Of a stretch of 64,000 nucleotides of DNA, positions 8,266 to 16,689 are shown piece by piece. The DNA lies in assembly GCF_003412465.1 (NCBI RefSeq), contig NZ_QTJV01000002.1:1-64000 (forward strand). The letters are read 5' to 3'. The position numbers were made by a program, and so were the translations under genes. How positions within the stretch are numbered: position 1 is the first letter of the stretch; every line of letters starts with the position of its first letter. This DNA comes from Chitinophaga silvisoli. Its GTDB lineage: Bacteria > Bacteroidota > Bacteroidia > Chitinophagales > Chitinophagaceae. The notes under the pieces were generated by a model. It saw nothing but the letters and a program-made list of their open reading frames with translations. It searched no databases and had not been told where the DNA came from.

Positions 8266-9693
8266 ATGGAAACACCCTACATCGACCTCCATTGCCATCC
8301 CGCATTGAAACCCTATGGCAAGAGCTTCAGCGTTTCGCCCACACGCAGTAACAGTCCCGATCCAGCCAAACCGAATAGCCTATGGTACTATGACCCACCA
8401 TCACTGACCGATAAGCTACTCAACTACATCGGCGGACTCACAAAATTCTCCCAGGCCAATGCCACCGCCCTGGCCTATGGCAATGTCCACATTGTATGCC
8501 CCTCCCTTTATCCCCTGGAGAAATGGTTTGTGAACAACAAACTAGGTACCGGCAGCGTGTCCGATGTCATCAATGACTTTGCCCTCGGCATCGGCAAGGA
8601 ACGCATTAACTTTATCCAACAGATCACCGATTACTATTCAGATCTGAAAGATGAATATAACTTCTACCGCCAGCTGCACAACACCGTCGTCAAAGGCCAA
8701 TACCGCTATGTACTTGTTAAAAACTATACTGAAATAGAATACTGGCAGTCCCGCAATGACGGCATCACCACCATCTGCTTCCTCCTCACGATCGAAGGGC
8801 TGCACGTACTCAATACCGGACTTGAAACGGATCCCAACCCTGATGAAGTACTCGCTCACGCTACCGAATTAAAAAACTGGGAATTCAAACCCTTCTTCGT
8901 CACCTTCGCCCATCATTTCTGGAACCACCTGTGCGGTCATGCCAAAAGCCTCAGCGGCCTCGTTGCAGATGCCACCGACCAAAGCAAAGGAATCAATACA
9001 GGTTTTACCGATCTGGGAAAACAAGTCCTAAGTATCCTGCTCGACAACACGGACAACAAACGCATCCTCATCGACATCAAACATATGAGTGCACTCGCCC
9101 GCAGTGAATACATCGACTACCTAAAAGCCAACAATCTCAAAGTCCCCCTCATCATGAGTCATGCCGCAGCCAATGGCCTGCGCTCCAGAACTGAACCCGT
9201 AGTAGATATCCTGGAAACAGGGTACAAACTCCTCCAGGAAGACATCAACTTCTACGATGAAGAAATTCTCTACCTCGTACAATCCGATGGTATCATCGGT
9301 TTACAACTCGATGAACGCCGCATAGCCAGTGCCGCTACTCTACATGATACTCCACATTCTCTATTCAGGAATAAGATCATGCACTATCGCTCCGCATTAC
9401 TATGGAACCAGGTACAACACATCGCTGAACTACTCAATGCTCACGGCTTATTTGCATGGAACAACATCGCGATCGGCAGCGACTTCGATGGCATCATCGA
9501 CCCACTAAATGCATTCTGGACAGAAGAAGAAATTCCTTTCCTCGCTGATTACTTAGAAAGACATGCTTATAATTATATGCAGGGAAGGGGAAGTACAGTA
9601 TTACAAACTTATAATCAGATTTCACCACATGAAATCATAACCCGCATTTTTTCAGATAATGCACTGCGATTTATAAAGACTTATTTTATATAA
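8266..9693 (+). CDS. Membrane dipeptidase-like metallohydrolase (peptidase M19 family)
   Basis: A 475-residue amidohydrolase-fold enzyme. The start was set at the ATG giving METPYIDLHCHPALKPYG; the ORF continues 31 codons upstream, but the conserved metal motif HxH (IDLHCH) lies at the new N-terminus as usual. Further zinc-site motifs are FVTFAHHFWNHLCG, LIDIKHMS, LIMSHAAANG and IAIGSDFDG, which match the order in renal-dipeptidase-like enzymes. It probably hydrolyses dipeptides or a related amide. No signal peptide is seen, so it is likely cytoplasmic. Longer than typical M19 enzymes (about 350-400) by insertions after the first motif. Monocistronic with a strong terminator. Confidence 0.82.
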   Translation: METPYIDLHCHPALKPYGKSFSVSPTRSNSPDPAKPNSLWYYDPPSLTDKLLNYIGGLTKFSQANATALAYGNVHIVCPSLYPLEKWFVNNKLGTGSVSDVINDFALGIGKERINFIQQITDYYSDLKDEYNFYRQLHNTVVKGQYRYVLVKNYTEIEYWQSRNDGITTICFLLTIEGLHVLNTGLETDPNPDEVLAHATELKNWEFKPFFVTFAHHFWNHLCGHAKSLSGLVADATDQSKGINTGFTDLGKQVLSILLDNTDNKRILIDIKHMSALARSEYIDYLKANNLKVPLIMSHAAANGLRSRTEPVVDILETGYKLLQEDINFYDEEILYLVQSDGIIGLQLDERRIASAATLHDTPHSLFRNKIMHYRSALLWNQVQHIAELLNAHGLFAWNNIAIGSDFDGIIDPLNAFWTEEEIPFLADYLERHAYNYMQGRGSTVLQTYNQISPHEIITRIFSDNALRFIKTYFI

Positions 9694-9705
9694 AACCCCA
9701 CTTAG

Positions 9706-9752
9706 ACCGGTTAAGAATTCCAAAGTTTAATCTTAACCGGTTTCTTTTTTTT
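9706..9752 (+). terminator. Terminator of the M19-type dipeptidase
   Basis: Arms accggttaaga / tcttaaccggt pair over 11 bp and are followed by a T-rich tract (TTTCTTTTTTTT). Confidence 0.85.
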
Positions 9753-9880
9753 AGTGTAAAAAAGACCTTTCAATTCACCGCAACAATTCTATCCTTTACC
9801 GACAAAACCCGCTTCCAATCACGATTCTAAGATACATTTACAACAGCGACCAACATAAATATTTCATTAAACATCGTGCC

Positions 9881-10633
9881 ATGGAAAGAAAAATCTTCTT
9901 GAAAAACACCCTCGCTGCTTTAGGTTTAGCAGCCGTTGCCCCACTGGCAGTATCGTCGTGCGGAAAAGATACCGATACTACCACCAGTACTACTGACGGC
10001 ACTACTACAGACAGCACCACTACAGGAAGCACAGCTTCCTCCTGCACCCTCACCAGCACAGAAACAGCAGGGCCATATCCTACCAAATCCCCATCTTCCT
10101 ATGTCAGAAGCAACATCGTTGACGGACAATCCGGTGTACCACTCACAGTGAAAATCACCATTGCTAATACAAAGAACAGTTGTGCTGCACTCTCAGGTGC
10201 ACTGGTAGACATCTGGCATTGTACCGCCGTAGGCTACTACTCTGAATATGTAGTAAACCCGGGCGGCGGCTACACCAGCGTAGACTATACCTCCTCACAC
10301 TTCCTCAGAGGCCGGCAAACTACCGATTCCAGCGGCCTGGTTACTTTCACCAGTATCTTCCCCGGCTGGTATTCAGGCAGAGCGCCACACATCCATGTGC
10401 ATGTATATAATAGCAGCGGTACCTCACTACTCATTACTCAAATCGCATTCCCTACTGACGTTTGTAATACTGTTTACACTACTGCTACCGACTATAAAGC
10501 ACATGGCACGCAGGATACCTCCAACTCTTCAGATATGGTTTTCAGTGACTCACTAAGCAATGAACTCGCTACCGTAACAGGCAGCGTATCCGCTGGCTAT
10601 ACACTGACACATACCATCTACGTCGCCGCATAA
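9881..10633 (+). CDS. Intradiol ring-cleavage dioxygenase-like lipoprotein
   Basis: A 250-residue protein with a twin-arginine-like or lipoprotein N-terminus (MERKIFLKNT...VSSCGKD) and a Thr/Ser/Asp-rich linker (about 27-48). The dioxygenase domain follows. Iron ligands of protocatechuate 3,4-dioxygenase-type enzymes can be placed: Tyr119 or Tyr120 in VGYYSEY, Tyr164 in FPGWYSGRAPH, and His170 and His172 in PHIHVHV. These enzymes open catechol rings between the two hydroxyls. The export signal and the lack of aromatic catabolism genes nearby suggest an extracytoplasmic enzyme acting on phenolic matter such as plant-derived catechols, which is inference. A MITE-like element follows eight bases after the stop. 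Confidence 0.85.
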   Translation: MERKIFLKNTLAALGLAAVAPLAVSSCGKDTDTTTSTTDGTTTDSTTTGSTASSCTLTSTETAGPYPTKSPSSYVRSNIVDGQSGVPLTVKITIANTKNSCAALSGALVDIWHCTAVGYYSEYVVNPGGGYTSVDYTSSHFLRGRQTTDSSGLVTFTSIFPGWYSGRAPHIHVHVYNSSGTSLLITQIAFPTDVCNTVYTTATDYKAHGTQDTSNSSDMVFSDSLSNELATVTGSVSAGYTLTHTIYVAA

Positions 10634-10641
10634 ATTCATAT

Positions 10642-10748
10642 AGAGAGGTTGTATCAAAAGTAATTTGATGGTAATTAATAAAAGCAAATTCCCACCATCA
10701 GAGATCCGGGTTAAATTCCGGAATTTTACTTTTAATACACCCTCTCTT
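10642..10748. repeat. MITE-like intergenic element, copy A
   Basis: About 107 bp with imperfect terminal inverted repeats: agagaggttgtatcaaaagt at the left and the reverse complement of agagagggtgtattaaaagt at the right. The interior has a second inverted repeat (gatggt / accatc) and a ccgg-aaatt-ccgg palindrome. It begins 8 bp after the dioxygenase stop and ends 13 bp before the next start codon. Confidence 0.85.
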
Positions 10749-10761
10749 AATTACAGTAACA

Positions 10762-11256
10762 ATGAAGAATATCCGCCTCATATACCGTAAACTCATCGAT
10801 GCATCCAACACCAAACCATGGGATCAAATGCTCCTCGAAGGCTCCTGGTACGAATACCTGCTACAGGCACAAACATTCAATCCGGAGAAAAAATATAACA
10901 CCTTCGCAGAACTGATGGCCCATGTCCCTAATGCTGACAGGCTTCATTTCCTTGTCACTCCCGCCATCATCGGCTACCTCAAACAACTGAATGGAAAAAT
11001 ACCCGATATCACCAACAATATTGGCAAAACATTCCTGCCCTTTAAGAATTTCAAATTTGAAATTGTCAACGCTGATATCACCGACAAAAGCAAACACCAG
11101 GTAGCCGTCAACTTCATTTCTGAACCACTCACCTGGCATGATACCATCGGCAACCAACTGCTGGTCACAATTAACAATGAACCGGAAAATAGTGAAACAC
11201 TCACTGAGATGTTCAGCCTGCAACCATTCCTAAGCATTTATTCTATTCAATCATGA
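10762..11256 (+). CDS. Unknown soluble protein, translationally coupled to a pirin-like protein
   Basis: A 164-residue cytoplasmic protein with no motif I recognise. It has no signal peptide or membrane helix. The N-terminal third is helical and basic; the middle holds TFAELMAHVPNADRLHFLV; the C-terminal half looks like beta strands (FKFEIVNADITD, NQLLVTINNEPEN). It overlaps the following pirin-like gene by 4 bp (ATGA), which indicates one operon and linked function. The start codon is only 13 bp behind a MITE-like element, so that repeat must supply the 5' leader or the transcript must read through from upstream. Confidence 0.6.
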   Translation: MKNIRLIYRKLIDASNTKPWDQMLLEGSWYEYLLQAQTFNPEKKYNTFAELMAHVPNADRLHFLVTPAIIGYLKQLNGKIPDITNNIGKTFLPFKNFKFEIVNADITDKSKHQVAVNFISEPLTWHDTIGNQLLVTINNEPENSETLTEMFSLQPFLSIYSIQS

Positions 11257-11933
11257 TACCACAATCAAAAGGAAAGATGTACCTGTCCGATGAACGGGGG
11301 TATAATGAAATGCCCTGGTTCCGTACTTACAATACTTTCAACTTTGGCAGGTATTACAACGAACACAAACAAGCCTTCGGTGCACTCTATGTACTGAATG
11401 AAGATGTGCTTGCCGGCGGCAAAGGCTTTCGTATGGAAGTAGAAACACCTTCTGACATTCTCCTCTTACCAATAGTTGGTGCCATCACCTTCTCTACTGA
11501 TGACGGCCACAATGGCTTGCTGGAAGCGGGCCAGGTACAGGTCTTACACCTCACACCCGGCACTGCATTCGAAGTACGGAATCCATACGAAAATGACCTG
11601 GTGAAGTTCCTGCAACTATGGATCAAAGCAGCGGCCACAAAGTCAGCTACATTGACCACTTTCGACCTCAGTCATAAAGATCAGCTTTACACGCTCGTGA
11701 ATAATGATACCTATACCTTATCTATCGGCAAATTCAATGGGAGGGCAGAAGGTTCCTATCACTTAAAAGATAAAAACAAAGGTGTATTTGTGTTTAATAT
11801 AGAAGGAGCCTTTGAAGTGCAGTACAGGTTGCTGCATAACGGCGATGGACTTGGATTGTGGGAAGTAGATGAAGTAGAAATAGAAGCCCTGTCCAATGAT
11901 GCCATCATCCTGCTGCTGGAAGTCGCTATGTAA
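11253..11933 (+). CDS. Pirin-like bicupin protein lacking the usual metal-binding histidines
   Basis: A 226-residue protein whose N-terminus (FNFGRYYNEHKQAFGALYVLNEDVLAGGKGF, with the FGRYY...FGALxVxNxD pattern) matches pirins of the YhhW/quercetinase type. It continues with cupin strands (LLLPIVGAITFST, LEAGQVQVLHLTPGT). The metal site of pirins normally uses a HxH pair after the 'GxGF' segment; here that stretch reads MEVETPSDILLL, so the metal ligands appear to be missing and quercetinase activity is unlikely. It may be a regulatory or binding homologue. It overlaps the preceding unknown gene by 4 bp. Confidence 0.72.
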   Translation: MIPQSKGKMYLSDERGYNEMPWFRTYNTFNFGRYYNEHKQAFGALYVLNEDVLAGGKGFRMEVETPSDILLLPIVGAITFSTDDGHNGLLEAGQVQVLHLTPGTAFEVRNPYENDLVKFLQLWIKAAATKSATLTTFDLSHKDQLYTLVNNDTYTLSIGKFNGRAEGSYHLKDKNKGVFVFNIEGAFEVQYRLLHNGDGLGLWEVDEVEIEALSNDAIILLLEVAM

Positions 11934-11947
11934 AAAAAACACCGGCA

Positions 11948-11977
11948 TAAAAAAGCCCCGGGTAATCAGTCCGGGGC
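11948..11977. terminator. Hairpin between the pirin-like gene and the next minus-strand gene
   Basis: Stem gccccgg / ccggggc with a nine-base loop. The T run is on the minus-strand side (seven A on the plus strand), so it suits minus-strand transcripts best. The rest of the 11978-12142 gap shows nothing further that I can support. Confidence 0.6.
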
Positions 11978-12142
11978 CGCATTTCATCACTCTTCCAATT
12001 TACCATCTTTATAAGGAGTTTTATTTTATGCATACCTAATTCCTGCCCTATAGCATTTAGAAGAATGTTATCACTAAGATAAAATATTGTTTATCACTGG
12101 CTGATGATGCGGATCAGCGTGAACTGTGATAGTCGTAAGGCA

Positions 12143-12847
12143 TTAAAAGAACTTCCTCCCAAAACCCCAGAAGAGTACTCTGACAGGACTAAATGGAATG
12201 CCATAATAGAAAAGATAGGCTATTTGCCCCAGCTTTAAAGCTACACTCATCACTATAATCCACAGACCATGCTGACGGGCACTTTCTTCAAATTTATGCA
12301 CGGTCGTGCCATCGGGCAACTTCCTGTAAGCAGATCGTAGATAGAGCCCAATTCCTACACCGGCCATCGCAACAAGCAGCGCAGCAAGATATCCACCGCA
12401 GATGTAGCCAATACCCGGACTTTCAGTTGTCTTCAATTCCGCGATCCTTTTCTCCTGCATCTCTTTCAACTGTGAATCGTTCAGCGAAATACCTCTTTCT
12501 GCCAATAATTTTTTGGCCAGCGCATAATCAAACTCTCCCCATTCATCCCTTCTCTTCACCAGGTCCAGCAATTCCCCATCTGTAAATGATAACAGATAAT
12601 AATCGTCTTCTACCTCCAGTGCATTCAGGTCTACAGCTGCTTCCAGTATGGCATTTGCAGTCAGAAATTTGTCTTGCGGAATCTTTACGAAGTATTGCTG
12701 CATGTTCATAGCACCTACAATCGGTGTATCAAAAATCGCTTTACCTTCTTCCATAGAGTTAGGGATGCCGTTCTTCGATAACAGGGCCTGCATAGCAGCA
12801 GCCTCTTCGCGGGATTCGAAAATACGGTATGTAGTATACGCTGTCAT
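12143..12847 (-). CDS. Putative membrane protein with N-terminal DUF2007-like (signal-transducing) domain
   Basis: The start was set at the ATG giving MTAYTTYRIFESREEAAAMQ (234 residues); the ORF runs 20 codons further but would overlap the TonB receptor. The first 90 residues (YTTYRIFESREEAAAMQALLSKNGIP, with FVKIPQDKFLTANAIL) resemble the short DUF2007 'putative signal transducing protein' fold often found in Bacteroidota. A helical linker with FDYALAKKLLAERGISL follows. Two transmembrane helices lie at about 150-170 and 195-215. Probably an inner-membrane sensor or adaptor of unknown partner. It is 25 bp downstream of the TonB receptor gene in the same direction. Confidence 0.6.
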   Translation of the reverse strand: MTAYTTYRIFESREEAAAMQALLSKNGIPNSMEEGKAIFDTPIVGAMNMQQYFVKIPQDKFLTANAILEAAVDLNALEVEDDYYLLSFTDGELLDLVKRRDEWGEFDYALAKKLLAERGISLNDSQLKEMQEKRIAELKTTESPGIGYICGGYLAALLVAMAGVGIGLYLRSAYRKLPDGTTVHKFEESARQHGLWIIVMSVALKLGQIAYLFYYGIPFSPVRVLFWGFGRKFF

Positions 12848-12872
12848 AATATGACAAAAATAACAATTTATT

Positions 12873-15236
12873 CTAATTGATCCTTTCCCGCTCCTCCTTC
12901 GCGCCACCTTCCTTATGCGTTAATTTCGCCCCGCCAAATGACCTGCTATACGTAAGTTTCATGACAGGAAAGTAAGAAGATTCTGCACTATACACGACCT
13001 TCGTTTTTAAATCATGTGCTTCCTCCGCCACCTTTCCAAAATAAAAAGGGATATGCATGCTGGCAAAAATGTCCTCTACTGCAAATTGTATGGTACCCTT
13101 ACCCAGTTCTTTCTTCACTCCTATATTCACCTCACCAAAACCATCTACTTTCTTCGAACCATCATAAGAAGGGCCCCAGTAGAACCCGGATAATTCTCCG
13201 GACCATCCTTTTTGAAATTTAAATTGTTCACTGAAATTCACACTCCCTGTGTAGTATCCTTTCTCTGCCGGCGTACGTGTATAATCCAGCTTAAACTTCC
13301 TGTATGCCGCCAACAGAGAGTAACTCATGCTCCACCACTCAGTCACTTTCACTGGTATGCTTGCCTGGAACACCAGGTTATTCTGCCACAACATATTCTG
13401 CGAAGACACAATCAACACTGCACTATCCGGAGTCTCCGTCATCTGCCAGCGTACTATAGGGTGATCATCCCTGCTGGCCAGGAGGGTAAACGAATAACCT
13501 TTGTAATTATATCCTATCTTGAAGATATTCGTAATAGTGGGCAGTAATGCAGGATTGCCTGATTCATAAGAATTGGGACCGGTATAAGATTTATACGAAG
13601 CCAAATCAGTATAAGCAGGCCTGGTAATCCGCTTATTATAAGAAAAGAACAATTCATGCCCACCAGGCAATTGTTTACTAAAAGATACTACCGGGAACAG
13701 CTTTCCCATCTTACGCGTCGTCGAAGATAATCGCGTATCTGCATACTCATACCTGCTGCCTAACGTCAATGCAGTCGTAGAATCCAGCTGCCATTTAAAG
13801 GAAGCATATGCTGCACTGATGAACTCTTTCATCACACCCTCATTCGTTGCATTGGCACCAGTCACATATTCACCATTCACCAGGCTCCTGATCCCCGATG
13901 CACTCTCTGTACGATTATAACTTCCTTTCACACCAGCATCCAGTTTCAGTTGATCATTCAACTGCTTTACATAATCCAGTTTCACTACACCCACCTGGAT
14001 CAATGAATTGGCATATCCTTCCTGCATAGGCGCAAAAAGGGTATCGTTATTCCCAATCTCCTGTCCCTTCAGGTTTACAAAAGAATTCACTGCTTTACTG
14101 GGCCTGTCCAGTGTATAGCGCAGGTAATCCAGGTTCAGTGTCAGGTGCTTTCCCTCAACATAAAAATCTGCAATCGTATTCTTCCATTTCATAAATTCAT
14201 TGACATCTACATGATTGTACAAAATTGAATCAGGCAATACATTGAACAAGCCACTATTGATATTATGTATATGCGTATGACTATACCCGTACAGCAAACT
14301 GGCACCCATATGTTTTGAGTCAAACCCTACCCTGGCTGTATGACTGTTTTCCACAGGTTGCATCACGCCTGTTACATCAGAATAAGTTAATCCACCATAC
14401 AAAGGTTCCACCGCAGTGCCTATAGCATGCCAGTCCGCATTACTCCTGTTGTGATTATAACTGTAAGAACCATACCATTTATTAAACCCTAATTGCACAC
14501 TGGTGCCTGCTTTTTCACCCCAGCCATAACCAGCCGTTGCACTGGCATTGCCATTGAAACCAACATGACTGTTTTTCTTTAAAACGATATTGATAAGGCC
14601 CGCATCACCTTCAGCATCATACTTCGCCCCCGGTGTAGTAAGCAGTTCAATCTTTTCAACATCGTCTGCACGCATACCGCTCAACAATGCGACTACCTGG
14701 GTAACAGGCATCCTTAACAATTTCCCGTTCAACATGACCATCACCCCACTCTTACCATTCATAGAGATACTATTGTTCCTATGATCAATCATGATACCCG
14801 GCGCACGCTCCAATACCTCCAACGCCGCACTGCCTTTAGAGATAATACTGCTTTCCACATTCACTACCATGCCCTGTTCCTGTTGCTGGTAAAGCGGTTT
14901 ACTGCCACGTACTACTACTTCTCCCAATTGCCGGCGATTGGGTTGCAAGACCTGAACACCCAAATTTCCAGCACCCGCTACCGGTACATATAATACCTGG
15001 TATCCGATAGCATTCACCCTCAGTAAATATTGTGCCGCAGGTACACCTGCCATCTGAAACGCCCCCTGTTCATCGGAGACAGCCCCCTTGAAAATGCTGC
15101 TGTCAGCAGCTTTCATCAAAACAACATTTGCATAAGGAACCGGCATCCCTTGCACATCCTGTAGTTTACCACTTACCTGCGCCATGGCAGACGAGTAACT
15201 TGCGATGATATAGCATATCAGAAAAAGACGTTTCAT
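12873..15236 (-). CDS. TonB-dependent outer-membrane receptor (OMP family 14-like beta barrel)
   Basis: A 787-residue receptor. The start at MKRLFLICYIIASYSSAMAQ gives a clean signal peptide; six more upstream codons are possible. A carboxypeptidase-regulatory-like domain follows (about 20-95, with GMPVPYANVVL), then a TonB-box-like LGEVVVRGSKP and a plug (VLERAPGIMID, MNGKSGVMVMLNGK, DVEKIELLTTPGAKYDAEG). The rest is beta barrel. This type differs from SusC in length and plug details and has no SusD partner; it may import a peptide, siderophore or small ligand. The divergent gene is a LytS-type histidine kinase, so ligand uptake and sensing may be connected. The barrel ends in NIGVKKELGKG and TYSRSFGG strands. 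Confidence 0.85.
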   Translation of the reverse strand: MKRLFLICYIIASYSSAMAQVSGKLQDVQGMPVPYANVVLMKAADSSIFKGAVSDEQGAFQMAGVPAAQYLLRVNAIGYQVLYVPVAGAGNLGVQVLQPNRRQLGEVVVRGSKPLYQQQEQGMVVNVESSIISKGSAALEVLERAPGIMIDHRNNSISMNGKSGVMVMLNGKLLRMPVTQVVALLSGMRADDVEKIELLTTPGAKYDAEGDAGLINIVLKKNSHVGFNGNASATAGYGWGEKAGTSVQLGFNKWYGSYSYNHNRSNADWHAIGTAVEPLYGGLTYSDVTGVMQPVENSHTARVGFDSKHMGASLLYGYSHTHIHNINSGLFNVLPDSILYNHVDVNEFMKWKNTIADFYVEGKHLTLNLDYLRYTLDRPSKAVNSFVNLKGQEIGNNDTLFAPMQEGYANSLIQVGVVKLDYVKQLNDQLKLDAGVKGSYNRTESASGIRSLVNGEYVTGANATNEGVMKEFISAAYASFKWQLDSTTALTLGSRYEYADTRLSSTTRKMGKLFPVVSFSKQLPGGHELFFSYNKRITRPAYTDLASYKSYTGPNSYESGNPALLPTITNIFKIGYNYKGYSFTLLASRDDHPIVRWQMTETPDSAVLIVSSQNMLWQNNLVFQASIPVKVTEWWSMSYSLLAAYRKFKLDYTRTPAEKGYYTGSVNFSEQFKFQKGWSGELSGFYWGPSYDGSKKVDGFGEVNIGVKKELGKGTIQFAVEDIFASMHIPFYFGKVAEEAHDLKTKVVYSAESSYFPVMKLTYSRSFGGAKLTHKEGGAKEERERIN

Positions 15237-15422
15237 AATGCATGTTTTCAGCAAAAGAATTTAAAATCCTTCCCTCCGAAAAAAGCGTATGACCACCCGC
15301 TATAAATAATTGATGAAACGCTATACTTCCATTCATGTATAAGCAACTGCATTTGACCATTTATCCCGGTTATTTCATATAATAACCCCAGCCCCCATGT
15401 AGGTTTTTCGTAAATTAGGGAT

Positions 15423-16478
15423 ATGGAAAAGCATTGGTTATTTCGTTACAGGCTCTACCATCTGCCATTCTGGGTAATGTATCATTACGCCTGGTGGGTA
15501 GTGTCTTATGGCGATCCGCTCAGGGCGGCCAATTCTATCCTCTTTACTCCACATGCAGTGGAGTTTGCCTTCTACGTGGTATTCCAGGCAGTGGCGGTGT
15601 ACTTCAATCTGTATTACCTAATTCCCCATTTTCTCCAGAAGGGACGAAACCTGGCTTACATCGGCTACCTGGCCCTCACCCTGGTCGCTGCAACCCTGTG
15701 TATTGTAGGAGGCTATTATCTCATACCCACCCCCAGGGATCTCTGCTTCTTTGGTTTTGTAGGCAAGGCCCTGCCCAGCACCATCGCCAGTATGACCCTG
15801 GCTATGAGTATCAAACTGGCCAAACACTGGATGAAAACAAAAGAACGGCAGCAACTGCTGGAAAAAGAAAAACTGGAAACAGAACTAAGATTCCTCCGCA
15901 ACCAGTTTAATCCACACTTTCTGTTCAACAGCATTAATTCAATCTTCTTCCTCATTCATAAAAACCCGGATGTTGCAAGCGCCTCACTCGCTAAATTCTC
16001 CGAGTTACTACGACATCAGTTGTACGAGTGCAATGATCACCACATTCCCCTCGACAAGGAAATTAACTTCCTTGAAAACTTCATCGAACTGGAAAAACTT
16101 CGACAGAATAAAAATACACGTATACAGGTACATTTCACTGACAAACCCGTATCCCATCTGTCTATCGCACCTTTCATCCTGATGACGTTCATCGAGAATG
16201 CATTCAAGCATGTATCAGGCAACGAGGCTAACTGGATCAATATTTACCTGGAACTGGAAGAAGAAAACCTGATCTTTATTGTCAGCAATAGTACCACAGG
16301 CAAGGTCTCCACGGAGTATAGCGGCATTGGCCTACAAAATGTAAAGAGAAGACTGGACCTTTTATATCCGAATGAATATAGCCTGGAAATTAAGGAATCA
16401 ACTGATAGTTTTAGCATTCAATTACACCTCTCTTCTTTCGCCGCTAGTACAGTGGAAACACTCCCACTTGCGATTTGA
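15423..16478 (+). CDS. LytS/YehU-type sensor histidine kinase (orphan)
   Basis: A 351-residue membrane kinase. Four hydrophobic helices occupy about residues 10-135. A coiled linker leads to the His_kinase domain LRNQFNPHFLFNSINS, where His165 is the predicted phospho-acceptor. The N box of the ATPase domain is FIENAFKHV (about 258-266) and the G box is GIGLQNVKRRLDLLY (about 302-316). Such kinases pair with LytTR response regulators, but none follows: the next gene is a GH28 enzyme after a 211-bp gap in which I see nothing. The partner must be elsewhere. It is divergent from the TonB receptor with 186 bp between start codons. Confidence 0.88.
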   Translation: MEKHWLFRYRLYHLPFWVMYHYAWWVVSYGDPLRAANSILFTPHAVEFAFYVVFQAVAVYFNLYYLIPHFLQKGRNLAYIGYLALTLVAATLCIVGGYYLIPTPRDLCFFGFVGKALPSTIASMTLAMSIKLAKHWMKTKERQQLLEKEKLETELRFLRNQFNPHFLFNSINSIFFLIHKNPDVASASLAKFSELLRHQLYECNDHHIPLDKEINFLENFIELEKLRQNKNTRIQVHFTDKPVSHLSIAPFILMTFIENAFKHVSGNEANWINIYLELEEENLIFIVSNSTTGKVSTEYSGIGLQNVKRRLDLLYPNEYSLEIKESTDSFSIQLHLSSFAASTVETLPLAI

Positions 16479-16689
16479 ACAGGACCCGCCTCCCCTCATC
16501 CACAAATCCGCGAATTACAGGATAAAGTGGCTGTAGTCAGCAAAGGGAACCACCAATAATATGTCCCCTTTTCACATGGCTCCCAAAGCGCTAAACACGC
16601 CCACATGAAAAAAAAGGCTCCGCAAAAAATGGAAGCTGTTTTTTTCGCAAGCGATTTATTATCTTGTTGACACTTAAAACCAACAAGAT

